61,719 nt of DNA. Source: Paenibacillus illinoisensis NBRC 15959. GTDB taxonomy: Bacteria > Bacillota > Bacilli > Paenibacillales > Paenibacillaceae. This document shows positions 35,301-43,111 of this stretch, piece by piece; position 1 is the stretch's first letter, and every line of letters begins with the position of its first letter. The DNA is taken from assembly GCF_004000925.1 (NCBI RefSeq), contig NZ_BIME01000019.1, forward strand, positions 1 through 61,719, given 5' to 3'. The position numbers and the translations under genes are program-made. The notes under the pieces were generated by a model. That model worked only from the letters and a program-made list of their open reading frames with translations, was not told the DNA's origin and did not search any database.

Positions 35301-35361
35301 GTTGCTATTCAACTTATATAAATCCGTACAGAATATTAATCTATCTGTTTTGAAATTCCCC

Positions 35362-36201
35362 TTATTGCATGCGGATAATTCGGGTTCCGATCGTTTCGCC
35401 CTTCAGCACGCGGCTCAGGATCTGTGGCTCGCTTCCGTCCACGATGATCACTTCACGTACTTTGCCATGAATGCAAGCAATCGCTGCGCGCACCTTAGGG
35501 ATCATGCCGCCGTAGATTTCTCCGGTTTGAATCATGTCTTCGATTTCTTGTACAGAGACCGATGGCAGTACTTTTTTCTCCCCGTTGATGGTCTTCATAA
35601 TACCAGGTACATCCGTCACAACGATCATCCGGCTTACACCGAGGTGGGAAGCTACCGCACCTGCTGCTGTGTCCGCATTGATATTATACCGTTGTCCGGT
35701 TGCATCCACGCCCACTGGCGCAATCACAGGCATGTATCCCATGTTCACAATGCCTTGAATGATTTCTGCTTGAACGCCAGTTACGTCTCCAACCCAGCCG
35801 ATCTCTGCATGATTTGCCACAGGTTTAGCTTGGATTAAACCACCGTCTACGCCGGACAAGCCCAGCGCATGTCCTCCGACGCGCTCTATCAGGCGCACGA
35901 TCTGTTTGTTAATGCTCCCGGCCAGCACCATCTCCACGACATCCAGCACGGGTTCCGTTGTTTTGCGGAGTCCATTCACGAACTCGGTTTCAATGCCCAG
36001 CTTCGCCAGATTCTCCGATATTGCCGGGCCTCCACCATGCACGATGACGGGCTGGGTTCCCTGGGACTGCAAGTCACGCAAATCCGCAAAAAAGGATTCT
36101 GGCAAAGCTGCGAGCGTGCTGCCTCCGCATTTCATGACAAACGTCTGCTTTTCCGTACCCTTTTCCACTCCGGCACTCTCATTTTGCAATGTTGAATTCA
36201 T
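35362..36201 (-). CDS. argB: Acetylglutamate kinase
   Basis: Phosphorylates N-acetylglutamate, the usual control point of the pathway. It has 279 residues from the ATG with AAAGGAG 9 bases upstream. The amino-acid-kinase fold shows MKCGGSTL (about 25-32), IVHGGGPAISENL, GLSGVDGGLIQA and NINADTAAGAVA. It lacks the long N-terminal helix that makes some enzymes arginine-sensitive hexamers, though about 20 extra residues precede the kinase core. It is flanked on both sides by copies of the ~140-bp repeat. Confidence 0.96.
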   Translation of the reverse strand: MNSTLQNESAGVEKGTEKQTFVMKCGGSTLAALPESFFADLRDLQSQGTQPVIVHGGGPAISENLAKLGIETEFVNGLRKTTEPVLDVVEMVLAGSINKQIVRLIERVGGHALGLSGVDGGLIQAKPVANHAEIGWVGDVTGVQAEIIQGIVNMGYMPVIAPVGVDATGQRYNINADTAAGAVASHLGVSRMIVVTDVPGIMKTINGEKKVLPSVSVQEIEDMIQTGEIYGGMIPKVRAAIACIHGKVREVIIVDGSEPQILSRVLKGETIGTRIIRMQ

Positions 36202-36255
36202 GAGGAGCACTCCTTTCGTGTTTTTGTTCTATATAAAAACAAACCTTTACATTTG

Positions 36256-36392
36256 CCACTCCGATTGCAGCACCATCTTCCGATCGCTGTTATCCCCAGA
36301 TTTTTTGATCCCTTTTCTAAGGGTAAAATCTGGGGATAAAGGCGAGCGCTTCGCTTCTTCAGATTGGTCCCGCTCTCTCCGTTATCGTGTAA
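36256..36392 (-). repeat. Structured intergenic repeat, copy 2 (argJ-argB gap)
   Basis: Second copy of the element, about 137 bases. The central hairpin is better here: TTATCCCCAGATT pairs perfectly with AATCTGGGGATAA. The differences from copy 1 cluster in the loop and stem, which could mean compensatory change or drift. The hairpin would form in the arg transcript just before argB translation starts. Confidence 0.85.
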
Positions 36393-36426
36393 ATGTAGTT
36401 ATATTTCGTATAAGATGAAAGGCGTA

Positions 36427-37665
36427 TTAAGTGCGGTATGCCGCGTTGATTCGTACATAGTCATAGGTCAGGTCGCAGCCCCATGCTGTAGCCGTTCCTT
36501 CGCCGTGGTGCAGATCCACCACAATGCGAACCGTATCAGTTTGCAAGTAGGCTAGTGCTGCCTCTTCGTCAAACACAACTGGGCGGGACTGCTCAAGTAC
36601 CGAGATATCTCCCAAACGGATATCTACGGTGTCCGGGTTCACCGGCTGTCCTGCACGCCCTACGGCTGCAATAATCCGTCCCCAGTTCGCATCCGCACCG
36701 AACATCGCTGACTTCACTAGGCTGGAGCCGATAACCGTTTTGGCAATGGCCTGTGCCGATTCATCACTCACTCCACCCGTAACCTGCACCTCGACCAGCT
36801 TCGTTGCCCCTTCACCATCACGTGCAATCGCTTTGGCCAGCACTTCACACACATAAGTGAATCCTGCAGCAAAAGCTTCCCAGTCCGGATGGTCCGTGGT
36901 CAATTCTTCGTTCCCCGCCATCCCACTGGACATTGCAACCAGCATGTCGTTCGTGCTCGTATCTCCATCTACGGTGATCATGTTAAACGTATGGTTTGTC
37001 GCCTGACGCAGCAAACTGTGCAGTGCTTCTGCTCCAATAACCGCATCACTCGTCATAAATGCGAGCATCGTCGCCATGTTGGGATGAATCATGCCTGATC
37101 CCTTGGCTGCACCTGCAATCGTAACATTCTTGCCGTTTACAACGACAGATACGCAGGCTTCCTTTTTCACCAAATCGGTCGTCAGGATCGCTTGAGAAAA
37201 TTGTTCCGCTTCATGTGCATTCTGCCCCAAACTTGCCGGCAATGCGCTGATGCCCGAATGTACTGCGTCCATTTTCAACAACTCACCGATCACACCAGTC
37301 GATGCCACTGCAACATCCTCTTCAGCTACGCCAAGTTCACGTGCTGCTGCCGAACGCATCGCATACGCATCCTTTTCTCCCTGCTGCCCAGTACATGCAT
37401 TGGCATTACCACTGTTAACAACCACGGCCTGAAGGCGTCCATTGCTCAAGCTCTCGCGGGTTACCTTCAGCGGCGCAGCCTGGAATACGTTCGTCGTATA
37501 CACGGCCGCTGCCGTGGCTGGCACTTCACAACGGATCGCTCCGATATCGTTGCGTGATGTTTTTTTCAATCCGCAATGAAGTCCGCCAGCAGCGAACCCG
37601 CGCGGGGTTACAATCGTTCCGTTTTCCACTACGGTGTAAGCCTGTTGCTTCACATTTGTTCCCAT
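36427..37665 (-). CDS. argJ: Bifunctional ornithine acetyltransferase / N-acetylglutamate synthase
   Basis: Recycles acetyl groups between acetylornithine and glutamate and, in the bifunctional form, also makes N-acetylglutamate from acetyl-CoA. It has 412 residues. The self-cleavage site is in the motif KGSGMIHPNMATML, where the Thr before ML becomes the N-terminal nucleophile of the beta chain. TTNVFQAAPL and the C-terminal INAAYRT are family features. No argA is seen, so the operon relies on the cyclic pathway. It is second gene of the operon. Confidence 0.96.
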   Translation of the reverse strand: MGTNVKQQAYTVVENGTIVTPRGFAAGGLHCGLKKTSRNDIGAIRCEVPATAAAVYTTNVFQAAPLKVTRESLSNGRLQAVVVNSGNANACTGQQGEKDAYAMRSAAARELGVAEEDVAVASTGVIGELLKMDAVHSGISALPASLGQNAHEAEQFSQAILTTDLVKKEACVSVVVNGKNVTIAGAAKGSGMIHPNMATMLAFMTSDAVIGAEALHSLLRQATNHTFNMITVDGDTSTNDMLVAMSSGMAGNEELTTDHPDWEAFAAGFTYVCEVLAKAIARDGEGATKLVEVQVTGGVSDESAQAIAKTVIGSSLVKSAMFGADANWGRIIAAVGRAGQPVNPDTVDIRLGDISVLEQSRPVVFDEEAALAYLQTDTVRIVVDLHHGEGTATAWGCDLTYDYVRINAAYRT

Positions 37666-37781
37666 ATGTTATCCCTCGTGTGCGTTCGGCCGCATGCCGA
37701 TTAACCGCTTGCTAATCCCGATTCCGATGGTCTCCTGAATGGTTCCGGAAGTGCAGCAGTCTGCTCTCCCGATCCCCTTCC

Positions 37782-38831
37782 TTACGGATATACCGGCGTC
37801 ATGTTCAGCCCGAGGTTTTCCTCCCATCCCATCATCAGGTTCATATTTTGAATTGCTTGCCCGGAAGCACCTTTCACCAGGTTGTCGATGACCGATATGA
37901 TTGTTAAACGTCCGGTTCTTGGATCAACTGCAAATCCGATATCACAGTAGTTCGATCCTTGCACTTCTTTGGTCGAAGGCCAGATTCCGGGTTCACGTAC
38001 CCTCACAAAAGGTCGATTCTCATAATACTTACGGTATAGGTCCACCAAGTCCCGATCACTGTGATCCCCCACCAGGCTTGCGTACATCGTACTCATGATC
38101 CCACGTGTCATTGGCACCAGCTGCGTCGTAAACGTCACCGTTACCGGACTTCCGGTAATGTTACCGAGCACTTGCTCAATCTCAGGTATATGTTGATGCT
38201 TGTTGAGTTTATAGGCTTTAAAATTCTCGTTCATCTCTGCATAATGGTTCGTCAGACTCGTTCCCCGTCCAGCACCGGATACGCCGGATTTGGCATCAAT
38301 GATAATCGTGGATGGATCGATCCATCCTGCTTCCACTGCAGGAACAAGTCCAAGAAGGGTAGCTGTAGGATAACAGCCCGGGTTGGAAATAAAGTTTTTG
38401 CCTTTTACTTCGTCCCCGTACACTTCGGCCATCCCGTATACAGCCTGTTCCAGCAGATCACTCGGCGGAGCCGGGTGTTTATACCACTGTTCATACACGG
38501 TTCCATCCTTCAATCTGAAGTCCCCAGACAGATCGATCACCTTCAGCCCTGCTTCGAGCAGGCTTGGAACGAGCTTTGCGCTTACTCCGGATGGGGTAGC
38601 TGTGAATACCAGATCTGCACGTTCTGCAATCTCAGCTGGAACTACGCCATCCAGTGGCCTGCGAATCACATCCGTCAAATGCGGAAATCCGTCTGCAATA
38701 GACTCGCCGCTGCTGGATGAAGAGATCACCGAAGTGATTTCAACCTGTGGATGGTTCTGAAAAAAACGAATCAGCTCCACCCCGCCGTAGCCGGTGGAAC
38801 CGACAATTGCCACTCTCAATTTGTTACTCAC
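37782..38831 (-). CDS. argC: N-acetyl-gamma-glutamyl-phosphate reductase
   Basis: NADPH reduction of acetylglutamyl phosphate to the semialdehyde. It has 349 residues with a GTG start and GGGGGAG 7 bases before it. The nucleotide-binding N-terminus VAIVGSTGYGGVELIR and the catalytic Cys in NFISNPGCYPTA are clear, with HQHIPEIEQ and FTTQLVPMTRGI later. First gene of argCJBDFGH; a sigma-A promoter and candidate ArgR/AhrC box lie about 100 bases upstream. Confidence 0.96.
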   Translation of the reverse strand: MSNKLRVAIVGSTGYGGVELIRFFQNHPQVEITSVISSSSSGESIADGFPHLTDVIRRPLDGVVPAEIAERADLVFTATPSGVSAKLVPSLLEAGLKVIDLSGDFRLKDGTVYEQWYKHPAPPSDLLEQAVYGMAEVYGDEVKGKNFISNPGCYPTATLLGLVPAVEAGWIDPSTIIIDAKSGVSGAGRGTSLTNHYAEMNENFKAYKLNKHQHIPEIEQVLGNITGSPVTVTFTTQLVPMTRGIMSTMYASLVGDHSDRDLVDLYRKYYENRPFVRVREPGIWPSTKEVQGSNYCDIGFAVDPRTGRLTIISVIDNLVKGASGQAIQNMNLMMGWEENLGLNMTPVYP

Positions 38832-38916
38832 TCTCGCTCCCCCAATCCTGTTGTATGCGATACTTATACGATGCTCACGCCCTCAAACGGCCCTCACACG
38901 GTAATTCCGTCGCTTC

Positions 38917-38934
38917 TATGCATATTTGTGTATT
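38917..38934. promoter_or_regulatory. Candidate ARG box (AhrC/ArgR operator)
   Basis: TATGCATATTTGTGTATT matches 14 of 18 positions of the ARG-box pattern wnTGAATwwwwATTCAnw. It covers the expected start of arg transcription directly after the -10, a good place for arginine-dependent repression. The AhrC family and its role are known; this site is predicted. Confidence 0.45.
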
Positions 38935-38963
38935 ATTATACGACTCTAGTTATATAAATACAA
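38935..38963 (-). promoter_or_regulatory. Sigma-A promoter of the arg operon
   Basis: On the minus strand TTGTAT (38963-38958) and a perfect TATAAT (38940-38935) are spaced by 17 bases, giving a leader of about 100 bases before argC. The rest of the 38832-39163 gap shows no ORF and no T-box-like leader. Confidence 0.75.
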
Positions 38964-39163
38964 CACTCTACCATCAATTTCACATGGATTCTTATCAAAT
39001 CCGAACATATCTTTCCAATATCTGCGGACGAACCCGAATACTTCTGCTAAAATACGTTTTATAGGAAACATTACATACCAAGGTCTTATTCATAACAAAT
39101 TCTACACGAGGAAGGGTTTATGAATGGATTCACGTTGGTCATTACGAGACATGGGGGACTACA

Positions 39164-40612
39164 GTGCATATCGAATCCATTTTACTTATGGTACTCCTGG
39201 GCCTGAATATTATCTTCGCTGCAGCAGTCGTGTTCTTCGAACGCAAGGATGCCAGTGCATCCTGGGCTTGGCTGCTCGTCCTGAACTTTATTCCTGTGCT
39301 TGGGTTTGTACTTTATCTACTAACAGGTCAGAATCTGACCCGCTACCGGCTGTTCCAATGGAAAGAGAGAAAGAAGCTTGGTCTGGAGGAACGCATCGCC
39401 GCACAACTCGAACAGCTGCATGACAATCGGACGCCATTCAACAACAGAGCCACCGAAAGCAGCCAGGACATGATCTATATGAATCTGAAACAGAACGGCG
39501 CTCTCCTTACGGAAGACAATGCTGTAGAGATCATCACGGATGGAACGGACAAATTCCAGCGTTTACTCGATGATATTGAAGCAGCGCAGGATCATGTTCA
39601 CGTGCAATATTACATTTACCGGGGCGACCGGCTGGGTAAACGCATTCGGGATGCCCTGATCCGCAAAGCGCGGGAAGGCATCAAGGTTCGTCTGCTGTAT
39701 GACGCGCTTGGATCGCGGCGGGTGTCAAATCGCTTTTTCAAAGAATTGCGCGAAGCAGGCGGTTTGGTGGAAGTCTTTTTCCCATCGAAATTCAGTCTGA
39801 TCAACCTGCGCATGAACTACCGCAACCACCGTAAAATCGTCATCATTGACGGTAACCTCGGCTATACTGGCGGATTTAATGTGGGTGATGAGTATCTTGG
39901 ATTGAATTCCAAGTTTGGTTATTGGCGTGACACCCATCTGCGGATTCAGGGAAATGCCGTTCATGCGCTTCAGACGCGCTTCCTTCTCGATTGGAACGAG
40001 GCATCCAAGCAGCATGACACCCCCTATGTTCCTGAACATTTCCCGCATATTGAGGGTACAGGAACGACGGCGATGCAGATTGTGTCCAGCGGACCGGATG
40101 CAGAGACGGAGCACATCAAGAATAGTTATCTGAAGATGATTAATGGAGCCAAGCATTCGATCATGATTCAGACGCCTTACTTTATCCCGGATGCCAGTGT
40201 ATTCGAAGCTATACGTCTTGCGTGCCTGTCAGGTATTGATGTGCGCATTATGATTCCCAATAAACCGGATCACGCCTTCGTATATTGGGCAACGCTGTCT
40301 TACATTGGTGAGCTGTTAAAAGTCGGAGCAAAAGTATTTATATACGATAATGGCTTTATCCATGCCAAAACGCTCATTATTGACAGCATGGTCGCATCGG
40401 TGGGTACGGCCAATATTGATTATCGCAGTTTCAGGTTGAACTTTGAGGTGAATGCCTTTATGTATGATGAGGTCATCGCCACTGCACTGGTCGACACCTT
40501 CGAACATGACCTTAAGGTATCCCGCGAAATGACGCAGGAGGAGTACAACAAGCGCAGCCTGAAGATTCGTTTTAAAGAAGCGATCTCCCGCTTACTGTCT
40601 CCAATTTTGTAA
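39164..40612 (+). CDS. cls: Cardiolipin synthase
   Basis: Condenses two phosphatidylglycerol molecules into cardiolipin at the membrane. It has 482 residues with a GTG start (GGGGG 6 bases upstream). Two N-terminal helices (about 4-25 and 33-54) precede two phospholipase-D HKD motifs: H222-K224-D229 (NHRKIVIIDG) and H400-K402-D407 (IHAKTLIID). The spacing and length are those of ClsA-type enzymes. It is a single gene, divergent from the arg operon and ended by a bidirectional terminator. Confidence 0.93.
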   Translation: MHIESILLMVLLGLNIIFAAAVVFFERKDASASWAWLLVLNFIPVLGFVLYLLTGQNLTRYRLFQWKERKKLGLEERIAAQLEQLHDNRTPFNNRATESSQDMIYMNLKQNGALLTEDNAVEIITDGTDKFQRLLDDIEAAQDHVHVQYYIYRGDRLGKRIRDALIRKAREGIKVRLLYDALGSRRVSNRFFKELREAGGLVEVFFPSKFSLINLRMNYRNHRKIVIIDGNLGYTGGFNVGDEYLGLNSKFGYWRDTHLRIQGNAVHALQTRFLLDWNEASKQHDTPYVPEHFPHIEGTGTTAMQIVSSGPDAETEHIKNSYLKMINGAKHSIMIQTPYFIPDASVFEAIRLACLSGIDVRIMIPNKPDHAFVYWATLSYIGELLKVGAKVFIYDNGFIHAKTLIIDSMVASVGTANIDYRSFRLNFEVNAFMYDEVIATALVDTFEHDLKVSREMTQEEYNKRSLKIRFKEAISRLLSPIL

Positions 40613-40630
40613 CAGGGTAATTCAAAACGT

Positions 40631-40684
40631 AAAAAGCAGGGACATCCTCCGCCATATTGGCTGGAATGGACATCCCTGCTTTTT
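40631..40684. terminator. Bidirectional terminator between cls and the YitT-family gene
   Basis: Arms AAAAAGCAGGGA and TCCCTGCTTTTT with A and T runs on both sides. Confidence 0.85.
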
Positions 40685-40717
40685 ATTTTATATTTTGCTC
40701 TTTAATAAGCGCTGAAA

Positions 40718-41623
40718 TTATGCCTCGTCTCGCTTAAAGCCTTCGCCGAGTACTTCGTGCGCATTACTGATAATAACAAAAGCCTGCGGGTCCACGGACC
40801 GGATCAGTGCTTTGAGTCTCGGCACCTCATTTTGCCCAACCACGACCATCAATACGGTACGCTGGTCGTCCGTGTAGCCACCCTTTGCCTCCAGCTTCGT
40901 TAATCCACGATCCAGATCGGCAAGGATGACTTTGGTGATTGGTTCCGTTGTGTTGGAGATAATGTATGCAACCTTCGAGTAGCCAAGTCCCATCTCCACG
41001 GCATCAATGACTTTTCCGGTAACGTATAGCCCAATCAGTGCATAAAGTGACTGTTCCAACGACAATACAAACGCAGCCATAATAATAACGGTAGCATCCA
41101 TGATCACAACGCAAAGAGAGTAACTAAGTCCACTGTATTTCTGTACGATTCTGGCGAGGATACTCATCCCACCTGTTGAACCTCTTCCCCGATATACAAT
41201 ACCGATGCCGAGCCCCACACCAATACCTCCATACAGAGATCCGAGCAAAGGATTCGTCGTGGGAATGGCCCAGTCTTTCGTCAGATAAACAAACAGTGGC
41301 AGCACAATACTGCCGAGTACCGAACGGATCCCGTACTGTTTACCAATAAGCAGAAAACCTGCGATGAGAAGTGGAATATTGATGGCCCACTGCGTGTATG
41401 CGGGTTCGAGCCCCAGCCATTCCTTTCCGAGAATAGACAGCCCGGATACTCCACCTGAAGCGATCTGATTAGGTAATAAAAATAAGTTAAAGGCTACCGC
41501 AATGAGAAACGAACCAATAATAATGGATGCCGTATCCACTACGTTTCTCCAGGGTCCATTCAGAGGGATAAGGGTGGCTAACCTCTTTTTGCGGTTTGGA
41601 ACGAAATGCTGATGCTCTTGCAT
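40718..41623 (-). CDS. YitT-family membrane protein
   Basis: This 301-residue protein has five or six membrane helices (about 25-195) with the YitT signatures FLLPNQIASGGVSGLSIL and GSTGGMSILARI, then a cytoplasmic DUF2179 domain (about 215-290). Function of the family is unknown. In B. subtilis a member of this family, yvjA, lies next to prfB as here, so it is probably the orthologue. It starts about 130 bases after the prfB stop, with a terminator between. Confidence 0.87.
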   Translation of the reverse strand: MQEHQHFVPNRKKRLATLIPLNGPWRNVVDTASIIIGSFLIAVAFNLFLLPNQIASGGVSGLSILGKEWLGLEPAYTQWAINIPLLIAGFLLIGKQYGIRSVLGSIVLPLFVYLTKDWAIPTTNPLLGSLYGGIGVGLGIGIVYRGRGSTGGMSILARIVQKYSGLSYSLCVVIMDATVIIMAAFVLSLEQSLYALIGLYVTGKVIDAVEMGLGYSKVAYIISNTTEPITKVILADLDRGLTKLEAKGGYTDDQRTVLMVVVGQNEVPRLKALIRSVDPQAFVIISNAHEVLGEGFKRDEA

Positions 41624-41686
41624 GGTTGTCGTGTTCTCCTTTTATATGACTGATAAGTTGCTGTGTTCTCTTCCCTATTTGGGCTC

Positions 41687-41749
41687 AAAAAAAAGCCCCT
41701 GTATACACCAGCATACGCCTACACGTATCCGGTCCATACAGGAACTTTG
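41687..41749 (-). terminator. Terminator after prfB
   Basis: On the minus strand CCTGTAT and ATACAGG, with inner ATACG/CGTAT pairing, end in a run of eight T. Confidence 0.8.
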
Positions 41750-41750
41750 A

Positions 41751-42864
41751 TTACTCGGTTTCTACTTTAATCTGGCTGCGCAAATAACCGTCGATGAATG
41801 CATCGAGGTCGCCGTCCATGACTGCACCTGTATTCCCTGTCTCTACGCTCGTACGGTGATCCTTTACCATACTATAGGGATGGAATACATAGGAGCGAAT
41901 CTGGCTTCCCCATGAAATATCCGACTGATCTCCTCGGATTTCATCCAGCTGTTGTTTTTGTTCTTCAATTTTACGCTCATACAATTTGGAACGAAGCATC
42001 GTCATCGCGCGCTCACGGTTCTTGATCTGTGAACGTTCGTTCTGACACGTTACTACGACTCCGGTAGGAATGTGTGTGATCCGTACGGCAGAGTCGGTGG
42101 TATTGATGTGCTGTCCACCCGCACCACTCGCACGGTACGTATCAATCTTCAGATCCTCTGTCCGGATGTCTACTTCCACCGTATCGTCGATCTCTGGAAC
42201 AACGTCACAGGATACGAAGGATGTGTGTCTGCGGCCCGAAGAGTCAAAAGGAGAGATCCGCACCAATCGATGGACACCCTTCTCTGCTTTCAGATAACCA
42301 TAAGCATTGTGTCCCTTGATGGACAACGTAACACTTTTAATCCCTGCTTCATCACCTGGCAGATAATCGAGCACCTCTACCTTGAAGCCGCGTTTCTCGG
42401 CCCAGCGAGTGTACATCCGGAGCAGCATTTGGCCCCAGTCCTGCGACTCCGTACCGCCTGCACCCGGATGAAGCTCGAGAATGGCATTCATTTTATCGTA
42501 AGGTTGATTCAGCAGAAGCTGAAGTTCAAACTCTTCCAGCTTGCCTACGATGGCTGTAACGCTGCTGGCAACCTCGGCAGCCAGGTCTTCGTCGCCTTCT
42601 TCATCCGCCAGCTCAACCATCATTAGGGCATCGTCATAGTCCTGTTGGAGTTTGGCATATTGATCAACCGATCCCTTCACCGCGTTCATCTCGGCAATAA
42701 CCGATTGTGCCTTCTCATTATCATCCCAGAAATCGGGAGCAGACATCTTCTCTTCAAAGTTTTCAATCATTTCCTGTTTGAGATCTAAGTCAAAGAGACC
42801 CCCTAAGGTTTGTTAGTTTCTTGCCTATTTCACGCAGGTCCTGCTTCACGCTTGGATCAATCAT
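41751..42864 (-). CDS. prfB: Peptide chain release factor 2, with programmed frameshift
   Basis: RF2 reads UAA and UGA. The full product is about 370 residues: 24 codons from ATG 42864, then a +1 shift at an in-frame TGA (42792-42790), then 346 codons. The conserved parts are the SPF tripeptide region (ISPFDSSGRRHTS) and the catalytic GGQ in ASGAGGQHINTTDS. AGAGGA lies 7 bases before the ATG. The start codon overlaps the end of a short upstream frame with a CxxC motif. Without noting the shift the gene would be misread as a 339-residue ORF that starts at an internal ATG. Confidence 0.96.
42789..42804 (-). promoter_or_regulatory. prfB autoregulatory +1 frameshift site
   Basis: On the minus strand an internal Shine-Dalgarno AGGGGG (42804-42799) is followed by TCT CTT TGA C. 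When RF2 is scarce the ribosome slips on CTT past the TGA into the main frame. Layout matches the known site in E. coli and Bacillus. Confidence 0.95.
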
Positions 42865-42940
42865 GTGCAATTCCTCTTTTCATTAAGATAAGCTCCCCGC
42901 AAACCGGGCACTTCTCCAGATCGGGTGTCAGATGCTTCAC
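42857..42940 (-). CDS. Possible small zinc-ribbon ORF overlapping prfB start
   Basis: A frame open from 43000 to the TGA at 42859-42857 encodes a peptide with CC, then EKCPVCGELIL, typical of a zinc ribbon. It has no ATG; the only usual start is a GTG at 42940 (27 residues, poor ribosome site), and only the second Cys pair would be included. The stop overlaps the prfB start. It may be a remnant of a small gene whose start was lost by a one-base change (an ATG out of frame lies just upstream at about 43001). Confidence 0.25.
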   Translation of the reverse strand: MKHLTPDLEKCPVCGELILMKRGIAHD

Positions 42941-43111
42941 CTCGGTGTCCAGATTACCATTATAGCAGCAATCCTCTTCACCTGGATCATGACTGCATAG
43001 TTATAACTATGCACTAATCACCGGTTATGCATCCTTCATTTGATCATTTGAAATGCCCGGCTGCAAGGAGCCGTTCATGTATTCTATAGGGTGTAAACGA
43101 ATATCGTTTAA

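Noticed and set aside
38832..39000. T-box leader for the arg operon
   Set aside because: Leader is about 100 bases, with no T-box core sequence and no terminator.
39124..39423. Alternative 99-codon ORF at the start of cls
   Set aside because: Out of frame with the clear cardiolipin synthase sequence and has no family features.
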